This document shows positions 54,280 through 63,516 of a DNA stretch of 64,000 bases, piece after piece (the first letter of the stretch is position 1; each line of letters starts with the position of its first letter). The DNA is from JBDROX01 sp043809645 (GTDB taxonomy: Bacteria > Patescibacteriota > Patescibacteriia > Magasanikbacterales > UBA922): assembly GCA_043809645.1 (NCBI GenBank), contig JBDROX010000036.1:1-64000 (forward strand), given 5' to 3'. The notes under the pieces are model-generated. The model was not told where the DNA came from. It saw nothing but the letters and a program-made list of their open reading frames with translations, and did not search any database. Position numbers and translations under genes: made by a program.

Positions 54280-56915
54280 ATTGCAATTTTTCCTTTCTCA
54301 ATATCCACAGTTAGTTTCTTTCCCTCTGGAATCTTCTTCTGAAGTATTTCCATAGCTATTCTGTCGAGGAGTTCAGTCTGGATAATGCGCTTGAGCGGCC
54401 TTGCACCAAGATTTGGATCAAAGCCTTTCTTTCCAAGCCAATCTCTAACTTTTTTTGATACCTCGAGCTCAATATGTTTATCTGTAAGTCTTGCAAATAC
54501 ATACTCGAGCTGCAAGTCAACAATTTCTCGTATTTGAATCTTATCGAGTGGATGAAACGTAATAATTTCATCAATTCTATTCAAAAACTCAGGTTTGAAA
54601 TGTCCCCGAAGTCCGTCCGTGATTTTCTCTTTCATCTTCTCTTGCTTCTCTTGCTTCTCTGATTTTCCATTCATCTTGGAGCCAAAACCAAACTCACCAG
54701 AGCTACCCATCTGCATAATGACGTCACTGGCAATGTTACTCGTCATGATGATAACAGTATTTTTGAAGTTTACCTTTCGACCCTTGGCGTCTGTGAGTTG
54801 TCCATCTTCTAGGATCTGGAGCATCATATTGAACACATCTGGATGTGCTTTTTCTATTTCGTCAAACAGCACAACGCTGTATGGTCTGCGCCTGACAGTT
54901 TCTGTGAGCTGACCACCTTCGTCATATCCAACATATCCAGGAGGAGACCCAATCATCTTGCTAGTTGCATGTCGCTCCATATATTCACTCATATCAACTC
55001 GAACCAGTGCTTCTTCGTCGTTGAACATGAACTCAGCAAGAGCACGTGCCATCTCTGTTTTACCAACCCCAGTCGGACCCATGAATAGAAAAGATCCAAT
55101 AGGACGCTTCTCTTCGCTTACACCTGCACGAGAACGCCTGATTGCATTAGAAACAGCTGAAATCGCCTCTTTTTGACCTATAACACGCTTTCCAAGATCA
55201 TCCTCCATGTGAATGAGCTTCTTAAGATCATCCTCAAGCATCTTTGTCACAGGAATACCAGTCCATCTGGACACAACACCAGCAATATCTTCTTCTGAGA
55301 CTTCTTCTTTTAGAATTGCTTTGTCTTGTTGTAAATTTAAGAGCTTATTCTCAAGTTTCTTAATTTTCTCTTCAATCTTAGGGACATCCCCATAACGGAT
55401 CTCTGCGACTTTTTGGAGATCACCCTTTCTTTCCATGATTTCAGCTTTTTGCTTCAACTCATCTATCTCTTTTCTATGTTTTCTGATAGCAGTAATGATC
55501 TCTTTTTCATTTCTCCACCTGAGCTCAAGTTCATCGCTCTGTTCCTTTAAATTTGCAAGTTCTTTTTTGAGATCAGCCTCACGAGCTTTTGATTCTTTAT
55601 CTTTTTCTTTTGTAAGCGCTCGGAGTTCAATCTCTATCTTCATGATTTTTCGTTTTAGCTTGTCCAGATCATCTGGCATAGATTCGATCTCCATACGAAG
55701 AGCAGACGTTGCCTCGTCAATGAGATCGATTGCCTTGTCTGGGAGAAAACGGTCAGAAATATATCTACTCGAAAGTTTTACTGCGGAAACAATTGCTGGA
55801 TCAGTGATACGAACACCATGATGAATCTCATATTTTTCCTTGATCCCACGCAGGATTGCAATAGCATCTTCTTCACTCGGTTCTCTTACTAATACGGGTT
55901 GAAATCTGCGCTCAAAAGCAGCATCTTTTTCAATATGTTTCTGGTATTCCTTCAGCGTCGTCGCTCCTACGGTATGAAGCTCACCGCGAGCAAGAGCTGG
56001 CTTCAGCATATTAGACGCATCCACGGCACCTTCTGAGCTCCCTGCACCAACAATACCGTGAAGCTCATCGATGAAAAGAATTATTTTTCCAGCAGAATCT
56101 GTTACTTCTTTTAGCACTGCCTTAAATCGCTCTTCAAATTCTCCACGGAACTTGGTCCCTGCGATGAGAGAACCAATGTCTAGAGCAATAAGTTCTTTAT
56201 CTTTCAGACTTTCCGGGACATCACCGTTCACAATTCTCTGTGCAAGGCCCTCAGCAATGGCAGTTTTTCCTACACCAGGTTCACCAATCAGAACTGGATT
56301 ATTTTTTGTTCTACGTGTGAGCACTTGCATTACTCTTCGGATCTCATCATCACGCCCAATCACAGGATCCATTTTTTCCTGTCTTGCGAGCTCTGTAAAA
56401 TTCTTTCCATATTTCTCTAGTGCCTGGTACTTAGATTCTGGAGTAGGGGAGTCAACCTTTTGCGAACCACGAACTTTTGCCAAGACTTTGAGAACTTCTC
56501 TGTGTTGCACTCCCTGGCGTGAAAGTGCATCACTCACCGGATTCTTATTTGTAAGAAAAGCAAGCAGGAGATGCTCAACGCTAATATAGTCATCTCCCAT
56601 TTTCTGAGATTCCTGACTTGCAGTGTTGAGTATGAATAGCATGGCCTGCCCCATCATAATCTGGCTCATATCACCACCGCCTGAAGCATTATCTTGCTTT
56701 GGAAGGGAATCAACCATCTTTTGAACATCCCCAGATAGCTGCTCTATATTTACCTCAAGTTTTTTAAGAACAGAGAGAACAAGACCATCAACTTGCTGAA
56801 TAAGAGATAAAAAGAGGTGTGGAGGTTCTACTTGCTGCTGTCTATTGGCATTCGCGAGAAGAGCAGCATCCTGAAGTGCTTCTTGTGATTTTTGTGTAAA
56901 ATTTTGTGGAGGCAT
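54273..56915 (-). CDS. clpB: ATP-dependent disaggregase ClpB
   Basis: 880 aa. Clp N domain (1-150), NBD1 with GEPGVGKTA, middle coiled-coil domain (~400-520), NBD2 with GPTGVGKTE and C-terminal D2-small domain ([10 protein letters not shown]). No ClpP-binding loop, so ClpB not ClpA/C. Promoter overlaps a CIRCE operator (56966-56992), so it is controlled by HrcA. Confidence 0.96.
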   Translation of the reverse strand: MPPQNFTQKSQEALQDAALLANANRQQQVEPPHLFLSLIQQVDGLVLSVLKKLEVNIEQLSGDVQKMVDSLPKQDNASGGGDMSQIMMGQAMLFILNTASQESQKMGDDYISVEHLLLAFLTNKNPVSDALSRQGVQHREVLKVLAKVRGSQKVDSPTPESKYQALEKYGKNFTELARQEKMDPVIGRDDEIRRVMQVLTRRTKNNPVLIGEPGVGKTAIAEGLAQRIVNGDVPESLKDKELIALDIGSLIAGTKFRGEFEERFKAVLKEVTDSAGKIILFIDELHGIVGAGSSEGAVDASNMLKPALARGELHTVGATTLKEYQKHIEKDAAFERRFQPVLVREPSEEDAIAILRGIKEKYEIHHGVRITDPAIVSAVKLSSRYISDRFLPDKAIDLIDEATSALRMEIESMPDDLDKLKRKIMKIEIELRALTKEKDKESKAREADLKKELANLKEQSDELELRWRNEKEIITAIRKHRKEIDELKQKAEIMERKGDLQKVAEIRYGDVPKIEEKIKKLENKLLNLQQDKAILKEEVSEEDIAGVVSRWTGIPVTKMLEDDLKKLIHMEDDLGKRVIGQKEAISAVSNAIRRSRAGVSEEKRPIGSFLFMGPTGVGKTEMARALAEFMFNDEEALVRVDMSEYMERHATSKMIGSPPGYVGYDEGGQLTETVRRRPYSVVLFDEIEKAHPDVFNMMLQILEDGQLTDAKGRKVNFKNTVIIMTSNIASDVIMQMGSSGEFGFGSKMNGKSEKQEKQEKMKEKITDGLRGHFKPEFLNRIDEIITFHPLDKIQIREIVDLQLEYVFARLTDKHIELEVSKKVRDWLGKKGFDPNLGARPLKRIIQTELLDRIAMEILQKKIPEGKKLTVDIEKGKIAIK

Positions 56916-56965
56916 AAAAAAGGTTTACAATACTATGAAGGCTAACCAGGCTTGAAAGGCTAGAA

Positions 56966-56992
56966 TTAGCAGTCATAAGGACTGAGTGCTAG
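56966..56992. promoter_or_regulatory. CIRCE operator (HrcA site) of clpB
   Basis: TTAGCAGTC-N9-GAGTGCTAG, close to the consensus TTAGCACTC-N9-GAGTGCTAA (two arm mismatches). It sits just downstream of the clpB -10 box, where HrcA would block transcription. A half-site TTAGCAGTC recurs at 57046-57054, 4 nt before thpR. Confidence 0.8.
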
Positions 56993-56994
56993 GT

Positions 56995-57003
56995 ACTATA
57001 ACA
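56995..57003 (-). promoter_or_regulatory. Extended -10 promoter (TGTTATAGT) of clpB
   Basis: Minus-strand TGTTATAGT immediately upstream of the CIRCE element; leader to the clpB ATG ~75 nt. Confidence 0.65.
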
Positions 57004-57058
57004 CACTAGCCAAAGATGTCAATCTGTGTTAGGATTATACCATAATTAGCAGTCAACT

Positions 57059-57625
57059 ATGCCAAAAAAATACAGAATTTTCATAGCATTTCCAGTGTCA
57101 GATGAAGTAAGGGAAGAGCTTCTGTCCGCACAAAATAAGCTTGTAGAACTCAATAAAAAATCTCATATCAAGTGGACAAAAAGAGACCTCTTTCATATAA
57201 CGCTTGAGTTCATTGGTGATGCAGAAGCCTATCAAGTGGAAGGGATTATGGATGCTCTTAGTAAAATTTCAAAAAACTTTCATGCATTTGACTATTGGCT
57301 CGATCGCTTAGATGAATTTCCAAATAAATCTCAACCAAATATTTTGGTTGCAAAGGTCAAAGGAGAAAAGAGAGCCAACCATGCGATACATGATAAACTC
57401 AGTGAATCTCTGCAAGAGCTTGGTCTTCTGGATGTCTTGCATGACTGGACACCACACGTAACCATTGGAAGAAATAGAAATCAAGAGGATATTGTAGGAC
57501 TGGGAGATGTAGAGCTAAAAAAGGTAATATGGAATGTTAATAGTATCCAGCTGATTGAAAGTAGGCTTACTTCCAGCGGACCAATATACGATGTTATTGA
57601 GACATACAATTTAATTGGAAATTGA
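57059..57625 (+). CDS. thpR: RNA 2',3'-cyclic phosphodiesterase (2H family)
   Basis: 188 aa. Two 2H motifs, FHITLEFIG (~45) and PHVTIGRNR (~137), separated by the expected ~90 residues. Opens 2',3'-cyclic phosphates on RNA (formerly 2'-5' RNA ligase). Overlaps the following frame by 4 nt. Confidence 0.92.
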   Translation: MPKKYRIFIAFPVSDEVREELLSAQNKLVELNKKSHIKWTKRDLFHITLEFIGDAEAYQVEGIMDALSKISKNFHAFDYWLDRLDEFPNKSQPNILVAKVKGEKRANHAIHDKLSESLQELGLLDVLHDWTPHVTIGRNRNQEDIVGLGDVELKKVIWNVNSIQLIESRLTSSGPIYDVIETYNLIGN

Positions 57626-57654
57626 TTTTTTTACCCTCCACTTTAGTTTTCCAT

Positions 57655-58407
57655 ATGACTGAGATTCTCGGAGTACGAATTGATAATATAGATAAAGATC
57701 AAGCACTCAAACAAGTGAATGATTTTTTGGATTCAACAGATCAACACAAAATCTTCACCCCAAATCCAGAGATGCTTGTAGATGCTGATAAAAATGAAAA
57801 ATTTAGATATATACTCAACTCAAGTTCACTTAATATCTGCGATGGAATGGGAATTCAGCTTTTTTCAAAAGAAAAAGTACAGCGTATCCCTGGAGTAGAT
57901 TTCATGCTTGAGATTTGCAAGACTGCTGAAGAGAGAGAAAAAAGTGTTTATCTACTCGGAGGTGGCAAAAGTGATGGAACTACTGGGACAGAAAAAGAGC
58001 TTAAAAAACGTTTTTCAAAGCTAGATATTGTAGGCTCTTGCCAAGGTCCAGATATATCAAGCTCTCTTGAAGTGGACGAGAGAGAAAACAGCTCTGCAAT
58101 TACAGACATCTCCCATGCATCACCTGATATACTTTTTGTTGCCTTCGGTCACAGGAAGCAGGAATGGTGGATCAATACCTTTCTAAAAGACCTCCCTTCT
58201 GTTACAATAGCCATGGGAGTCGGGGGTGCTTTTGATTACATCGGCGGGTCTGTAAAGAGAGCCCCAAAATGGATACAAAAAGTAGGATTTGAGTGGTTTT
58301 TTCGCTTGATAAATCAGCCAAAAAGAATAAAAAGAATTTTTAAAGCTGTTTTTATATTTCCATATTTAGTATTGAAAGAACGCTATGCTTCCAAAAGAAG
58401 TAAGTAA
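57655..58407 (+). CDS. WecB/TagA/CpsF family glycosyltransferase (GT26)
   Basis: 250 aa from the ATG at 57655. GT26 signatures: TPNPEMLVDADKN, ICDGMGIQLFSK, YLLGGGKSDG, DILFVAFGHRKQEWW and AMGVGGAFDYIGGSVKRAP. Transfers a HexNAc/ManNAc-type sugar to a lipid-linked acceptor in cell-surface polymer synthesis. Ends with a basic, amphipathic membrane-binding tail. An upstream ATG (57622) inside thpR is less likely. Overlaps the methylase gene by 23 nt. Confidence 0.88.
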   Translation: MTEILGVRIDNIDKDQALKQVNDFLDSTDQHKIFTPNPEMLVDADKNEKFRYILNSSSLNICDGMGIQLFSKEKVQRIPGVDFMLEICKTAEEREKSVYLLGGGKSDGTTGTEKELKKRFSKLDIVGSCQGPDISSSLEVDERENSSAITDISHASPDILFVAFGHRKQEWWINTFLKDLPSVTIAMGVGGAFDYIGGSVKRAPKWIQKVGFEWFFRLINQPKRIKRIFKAVFIFPYLVLKERYASKRSK

Positions 58408-59146
58408 ACACATAAAGAAACTCCATCAAAAAAAATTCCGACATGAGTTTCAGGAATTTCTTGTTGAAGGTGTGAAGGGGGTATATGAAAGTCTTATTGC
58501 GGACACCGAGGTAATGGCTATCATTGTAGAAGAAAAGAGGAAGGATGAGCTTGATTTTTCAGATATTATTAGCAAGGCAAAAAAACAGGATGTTGACGTC
58601 TTCTTCTGTGCACATGGAGACATTGGAGAGATCAAAACAACCGACACATATCCCGGTGTTCAGGCAATAGTAACAACACCAGACACATACCTGGCTGGTA
58701 TTCAAAATTCTAGCCCAATACTCTGTCTCGATGGGATCCAGGATCCAGGAAATCTCGGAACAATGATTCGAACCGCTGACTGGTTTGGTATTCCAAATAT
58801 TCTTCTTTCAGAAAACTCAGTGGACCCGTACAATCCAAAAACTGTCAGAAGTACTATGGGTTCGCTTTTCCATGTCAGTATTGTAGAGAGTAAAGATATT
58901 ATTATTGACCTTGAAAAACTAAAAGAAAAGAATTACTCAGTGTTTTCCTTGTCCACAGAAGGCCGGCCATTAGATAAGGAAAAGCTAGTAAAACATGAAT
59001 CAGTGTACATTTTCGGAAGTGAATCTCACGGAGTAAGAAAGGATCTTGTAGACATGTCTGACGAGCTCTATAGCATTCCAGGAAAAGGGAGGGCTGAGTC
59101 ACTCAATGTTGGCGTTGCTGCCGGTATTATACTATCCTATTTGTAA
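58385..59146 (+). CDS. TrmH/SpoU family rRNA/tRNA 2'-O-methyltransferase
   Basis: 253 aa. N-terminal substrate-binding domain (KFRHEFQEFLVEGVKGVYE), then SPOUT motifs: 1 LDGIQDPGNLGTMIRTADWF, 2 YIFGSESHGVRKD, 3 IPGKGRAESLNVGVAAGIIL (knotted SAM site). Closest to RlmB/TsnR-like enzymes; target nucleotide unknown. Confidence 0.9.
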   Translation: MLPKEVSKHIKKLHQKKFRHEFQEFLVEGVKGVYESLIADTEVMAIIVEEKRKDELDFSDIISKAKKQDVDVFFCAHGDIGEIKTTDTYPGVQAIVTTPDTYLAGIQNSSPILCLDGIQDPGNLGTMIRTADWFGIPNILLSENSVDPYNPKTVRSTMGSLFHVSIVESKDIIIDLEKLKEKNYSVFSLSTEGRPLDKEKLVKHESVYIFGSESHGVRKDLVDMSDELYSIPGKGRAESLNVGVAAGIILSYL

Positions 59147-59159
59147 ATAGAAAAGATTT

Positions 59160-60281
59160 ATGACAAAGACTAGATTTGCTCCAAGTCCAACAGGATTCCT
59201 GCATATAGGAGGTCTTAGGACTGCACTCTTTGCGTACCTCCATGCAAAGAAATCTGGAGGAATATTTTTACTTCGAATAGAGGATACTGACAGAGAAAGG
59301 TTCGTAGAGGGTGGTATGGAAAATATTCTCAATTCACTCTCCTGGGCTGGCATCACACCTGATGAGGGGGTTGTGCAGAACAAAAATGGCAACATTGTAC
59401 AAAAGGGTGAACACGGGCCATATATTCAGTCAGAGAGAAACGATATTTATAATGAACATATCCAAAAACTTCTGGATAGTGGGCACGCATACCATTGTTT
59501 TTGTAGTAGGGAAAGGCTTGGCGAGGTGAGAGAAGAGCAACAAAAAAACAAACAGCCTACACTCTATGATGGACACTGTAGAAACATGTCTGAAAATGAA
59601 GTCAAGGAAAGATTAGAAGAACAAGATGTACAGCATGTTATCCGTCTAAGAATCCCGGAAGAGGGTACAACGTCTTTTGAAGACAGCATTAGAGGCACAG
59701 TTAAATTCAAAAATAGTCTAATCGATGATCAAGTGCTCCAGAAGTCTGATGGATTCCCAACCTACCATCTCGCAAATGTTGTTGATGATCATCTCATGGA
59801 AATTACACACGTCATCAGAGGAGAGGAGTGGCTTTCTTCAACTCCAAAGCATATTCTTCTGTATCAATTTTTTGGATGGAAAGTGCCAACCTTTGCACAT
59901 CTTCCACTTCTGATCAATGAACAGAAGCAGAAGTTGAGTAAACGTCATGGTGACGTCTCTGTAGAAGACTTCAAAGAAGCCGGCTATCTTCCAGAGGCAC
60001 TTGTAAATTTCGTTGCGTTTCTCGGTTGGAACCCTGGTGACGAGAGAGAAATATTTACTCTCAGCGAACTCACAGATGAGTTTGATCTTTCAAAAGTCCA
60101 AAAAGCAGCAGCTGTTTTCAACAGAGAGAAGTTAAATTGGGTAAATAAACACTATATTTGTCAGATGGAACCAGATTTCCTTCTTGAGGCAACGAAACCT
60201 TTCTTTCAAAATGCAAATCTCGACCTGTCCGTCGTCCGTCGTCCGTCGTCGAACTGGAGCAGGGAAGAGCGGAAACTTTAA
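59160..60281 (+). CDS. gltX: Glutamate-tRNA ligase, N-terminal part (reading frame broken by repeat)
   Basis: 373 codons. Class I motifs HIGG (FLHIGGLRTALFAY) and KLSKRHGD (KMSKS type), the Glu-binding ATP loop (IEDTDRERF), all catalytic residues intact. The frame is lost in a TCCGTCG heptamer tract (60228-60250) and ends shortly after; the anticodon-binding domain continues in another frame to 60613. With one heptamer copy instead of three (14 nt fewer) the gene would encode a normal 479-aa GltX. Since Gln-tRNA depends on Glu-tRNA plus GatCAB, loss should be severe. Confidence 0.9.
   Translation: MTKTRFAPSPTGFLHIGGLRTALFAYLHAKKSGGIFLLRIEDTDRERFVEGGMENILNSLSWAGITPDEGVVQNKNGNIVQKGEHGPYIQSERNDIYNEHIQKLLDSGHAYHCFCSRERLGEVREEQQKNKQPTLYDGHCRNMSENEVKERLEEQDVQHVIRLRIPEEGTTSFEDSIRGTVKFKNSLIDDQVLQKSDGFPTYHLANVVDDHLMEITHVIRGEEWLSSTPKHILLYQFFGWKVPTFAHLPLLINEQKQKLSKRHGDVSVEDFKEAGYLPEALVNFVAFLGWNPGDEREIFTLSELTDEFDLSKVQKAAAVFNREKLNWVNKHYICQMEPDFLLEATKPFFQNANLDLSVVRRPSSNWSREERKL
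60228..60250 (+). repeat. Heptanucleotide tandem repeat (TCCGTCG)x3 in gltX
   Basis: TCCGTCG at 60228-60234, 60235-60241 and 60242-60248 followed by a partial TC. Removing two units joins ...CTG TCC GTC GTC GAA CTG GAG... in one frame. Confidence 0.9.
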
Positions 60282-60613
60282 AAGCTCTCGTTGAAGAAAC
60301 AGCTTTTATCTTTGCAAAAAATCTAGAGTATCAGTCAGAGCTCCTTGTCTGGAAGAAGAGTACAACAAAAGATGCCAAAGAAAAGTTAGAAGAGCTTATG
60401 GATTTCTTTGAGACCATTGAAAAGTGGGAGGAGGTAGAACTAAAAACAATGAAATGGATCCAAGACAATGGCTACGGAAATGGTGACGTCCTCTGGCCAA
60501 TGCGAGTTGCTCTTTCTGGAAAGAAGAATTCCCCAAGTCCATTTGAGATAGCACAAGTACTTGGGAAAGGCGTGTCACTAAAAAGAATCTCAGCCGCAAT
60601 TGAGGTATTATAG
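60242..60613 (+). pseudogene. gltX: GltX C-terminal anticodon-binding domain, out of frame
   Basis: Frame 60242-60613 reads VVELEQGRAETLKALVEETA, WKKSTTKDAKEKLEEL and WPMRVALSGKKNSPSPFEIA, the conserved GluRS C-terminus, ending in TAG. It is in a different frame from the catalytic part because of the 14 extra repeat bases. An ATG at 60398 could give only a useless 71-aa fragment. Confidence 0.85.
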
Positions 60614-60620
60614 AGGATTG

Positions 60621-60629
60621 TGATATACT
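60621..60629 (+). promoter_or_regulatory. Extended -10 promoter (TGATATACT) of the M23 peptidase
   Basis: Ends 6 nt before the ATG at 60636, so initiation would give a leaderless or near-leaderless mRNA. Lies 8 nt after the gltX stop. Confidence 0.6.
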
Positions 60630-60635
60630 ATTCTC

Positions 60636-61889
60636 ATGATTAAAAAGATACTCTTCACAAGTATTCTCTTTTGCGGACTGCTGTCAGTTCCTTTTTTTGT
60701 ATCTGCTGATGAACAAGAGACTAACTATACAGGAGGGAATACTCCTGAGATTAATACTCTCAACCAAGAAATTGAAAAGAAGAGAGAAAAAGTAAAACAA
60801 CTTGAAGAAAGTATTGCTGAGTATAAAGAAAAAATTAAGGAAAAGAAAACAGAGGCTGTGTCTCTTTCAAACCAGATGGCAATTCTCGATAACCATATTG
60901 CTCAGGTTGAACTAGACATAGAGGCAACTACAGAAAAGGTTGAAACAATCAAACTTGAAATAGAATCCCTGCAGTTAGCGATCGAAGACAAAGAATCTGA
61001 TATAGCCAGACAGAAAGCAATTCTTGCTGAATTTATTAGAACCTTGCACCAAAATGAGGATAGAAATATTATTGAAATCATGGCAGCCTATGATGATTTC
61101 TCTGAATTTTATGATCAGATACAGTATCTGGAAACAATAGAGCGTGATATTACTCAGAGTCATAGATCTCTAAACGTTGCAAAAACAGAGCTCGAAGACA
61201 AGAAAGAGGCTGGAGAGGAAAGACATGTTGCCTATGCTGATATTAAGGATAAACTGGAGAATAAAAAGCAGGATCTTGAAGAACAAGTAAAATATAAGGA
61301 AGACCTCATGATACAGACACACGCATCAGAACTCACATTCAAAGTACTTTTGTCGAACCTAAAGAAACAGTATGAAGGTGTTGAGCGAGAAATAGTTGGT
61401 ATTGAACAGGAAGTTCGTAGAAGATTAGAGGATCAGAACAAGCTCGACCAACCAGAAGTTAACTTTGATGGAAAACTCAGCTGGCCTACACCAAGCCACT
61501 ACGTTACTGCGTATTTTCATGATCCAGACTACCCATACCGACACATCTTTGAACATAACGCAATCGATCTTAGGGCAGGGCATGGAACCCCAATACGAGC
61601 AGCTGCATCAGGATATGTTGGAAGGGCAAAATTCTGTTCTACCGCATCATGCTATTCTTATATTATGTTAATCCACTCCGGCGGTCTTTCTACTGTCTAC
61701 GGACATATCAATAACATCACAGTGAGTGCCGACCAGTTTGTGACAAGAGGGGATATTATAGGATATTCTGGAGGAACCCCCGGGACTGTTGGGGCTGGAC
61801 CATTTGTCACAGGACCCCACCTTCACTTTGAGGTGAGAAAGAATGGTATTCCTATCAATCCATTGAGCCACCTTGTGAAGGACTACTAG
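60636..61889 (+). CDS. EnvC-like M23 (LytM) murein peptidase
   Basis: 417 aa. Signal peptide (KKILFTSILFCGLLSVPFFVSA), a ~230-residue periplasmic coiled coil (EIEKKREKVKQLEESIAEYK...), then an M23 domain with zinc ligands H and D in HNAIDLRAGHGTP and HLHFEV, both intact, so active hydrolase is possible. Coiled coil plus LytM is the EnvC/PcsB layout, which acts with FtsEX (37468-39066) in cell separation. Confidence 0.92.
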   Translation: MIKKILFTSILFCGLLSVPFFVSADEQETNYTGGNTPEINTLNQEIEKKREKVKQLEESIAEYKEKIKEKKTEAVSLSNQMAILDNHIAQVELDIEATTEKVETIKLEIESLQLAIEDKESDIARQKAILAEFIRTLHQNEDRNIIEIMAAYDDFSEFYDQIQYLETIERDITQSHRSLNVAKTELEDKKEAGEERHVAYADIKDKLENKKQDLEEQVKYKEDLMIQTHASELTFKVLLSNLKKQYEGVEREIVGIEQEVRRRLEDQNKLDQPEVNFDGKLSWPTPSHYVTAYFHDPDYPYRHIFEHNAIDLRAGHGTPIRAAASGYVGRAKFCSTASCYSYIMLIHSGGLSTVYGHINNITVSADQFVTRGDIIGYSGGTPGTVGAGPFVTGPHLHFEVRKNGIPINPLSHLVKDY

Positions 61890-61921
61890 TAGGGGATTGG
61901 GGAGCTCTAGATCTTTAGTGT

Positions 61922-61948
61922 CGCACAATATAGTGCGTCTTTTTATTT
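61922..61948 (+). terminator. Terminator of the M23 gene
   Basis: CGCAC/GTGCG with an AATATA loop followed by TCTTTTTATTT. It carries the first copy of the GTCGCA motif seen through this region. Confidence 0.65.
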
Positions 61949-62503
61949 CATTTTTTAAATATGCCACTAAACCATAAAACGATAAGGAGAGCAAGTGTCA
62001 CCACGTTAATAAAGTATTGGTAAATAGTTTCAAGATTTAATTTTTTAAAAATTGAATTTTGTTTTATTTCAGAAATTATATTATCTTAAGTGCAATTTCT
62101 CTATGCAAAATGAATATTTTTAAGGGGGTACCGTATGGGAGCAAGACCTCTGCTACACATGCTAGAATATTCATAAAGAATATTTATGAAAGGGAGCAGT
62201 ATGACTTTACCTAGGTGATTTTAGTAGACTTTCTGTGGTGTCGCAAAATGTAGTTATTCTTACCATGTTTTGTAGGTCGCAGAAAACTTAGAATATACAA
62301 TTAAAAAGATTGCACAACTATGATAATATGAAGAAAGTTAATACATATTAAAGGCAGTAAACTACGGGGGTCGTAAACAAACAAAGTGACAGGATAGAAT
62401 TAAGTAAACATTTGAGATTTTATACTACATGTCGCATAAGGTACATTGTGCGACAACAGATATTTAGCTGCGTTATGAGCTTTTTTAACCACTTCCCCAC
62501 CAG
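61949..62503. other. 555-nt convergent intergenic region, no gene found
   Basis: AT-rich, stop-dense in all frames, between the M23 gene (+) and ftsQ (-). Contains further GTCGCA copies (62240-62245, 62276-62281, 62431-62436), a 26-nt imperfect palindrome at 62430-62455 with a dif-like half TGTCGCATAA, direct repeats GAATATTCAT/GAATATTTAT near 62162-62190 and a GC-richer patch (62124-62160). May hold a structured RNA or a recombination site; nothing definite. Confidence 0.5.
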
Positions 62504-63514
62504 CTACATCCAATATACTTTATCTAGAAATCTAAGATCAATATACTGCAAACTATCTCGAGAAATATCTTGATCTAATACAGATTCAAGATTAAGTATT
62601 TGTTCGTCCATTGGATTTGAGAGACGAACCCTGAGACTCCACCCCTCCCCCGTTTTGATACTTGCATCTCCCAAAGAATTTTCAAGTATGAGATATACAT
62701 AACTAATATCGGAATCAAATTTTAAATAGTGATGCCACTGGAGTATTTGATTGACAGACTCAGTAGAAAGAACCATCTCGTTAATAATACTTTCCTCCCC
62801 TCTCATATCATATACTACTGGGTACTCACCAAATTCTTTTTGTAACATACTCGCGCTCGGAATATGTTCTCTGCTCACAATTTCTTCACTTGTTATTTCA
62901 TCACCAAATTCATCTGTAGAGGTCACAATTTTCTTCTCAATAATCCACTCACTTTCTTCAACAAGCTTCAAAACTTCTGTTACCTTTCCATCAGAACCAA
63001 CATATGTATACTTTTTACCATTATCATAGATGAGTGTAGAAATTTTCTCTTCTACTGCAATAGAGACTGTATTGGGAAATTCTTTTTTTACAATCACTTC
63101 TCTGAGGGCATACCTTTCAGACAAAATTTGTTCTACTTCTATCTCATGAAAACCAAAGTAGGTTCCTCTCGATAAAAAAATGAAAAAATGTGAATCTGTA
63201 ATGCCACGAATAGCTGCCAGGATATCGTCTTCTTGAATCCTCTGTAGCCCTTCGATATGGATATGTTTCAGTTGAAAAAAGGGATGATAAAAAATCGTCC
63301 CTATAATACCAATAACACATACAAGTACTACAGACAATTGAAACTTAACTTTTCGGTACCAGGAAATTCCCTTTTCAAAATGAGGATTAGTTTTTCTAAA
63401 TTTATAGGCAAAATCACGCTCACTACGAAATACTCTTTTCTCAGAAGACAGATGTTTTTTTGTTTTCTTAATACGTTTTCCGAGCTTTCTCTTGATTTTA
63501 TGTCTATTAAACAT
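62504..63514 (-). CDS. ftsQ: Cell division protein FtsQ (POTRA)
   Basis: 336 aa. Very basic cytoplasmic N-terminus (1-55), one TM helix (LSVVLVCVIGIIGTIFYHPF), POTRA-type domain (FFQLKHIHIEGLQRIQEDDI, REVIVKKEFPNTVSIAVEEK) and an FtsQ beta domain to the end. Recruits FtsB/FtsL. Starts 2 nt after the FemAB-like gene. Confidence 0.85.
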   Translation of the reverse strand: MFNRHKIKRKLGKRIKKTKKHLSSEKRVFRSERDFAYKFRKTNPHFEKGISWYRKVKFQLSVVLVCVIGIIGTIFYHPFFQLKHIHIEGLQRIQEDDILAAIRGITDSHFFIFLSRGTYFGFHEIEVEQILSERYALREVIVKKEFPNTVSIAVEEKISTLIYDNGKKYTYVGSDGKVTEVLKLVEESEWIIEKKIVTSTDEFGDEITSEEIVSREHIPSASMLQKEFGEYPVVYDMRGEESIINEMVLSTESVNQILQWHHYLKFDSDISYVYLILENSLGDASIKTGEGWSLRVRLSNPMDEQILNLESVLDQDISRDSLQYIDLRFLDKVYWM

Positions 63515-63516
63515 AG

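Noticed and set aside
56071..56589. 172-codon ORF antisense to clpB
   Set aside because: Shadow of a highly conserved gene; no motif and no signals.
62100..62230. RNase P RNA, tmRNA or SRP RNA in the convergent gap
   Set aside because: Their conserved cores (for example GAGGAAAGUC or the tmRNA tag region) are not found.
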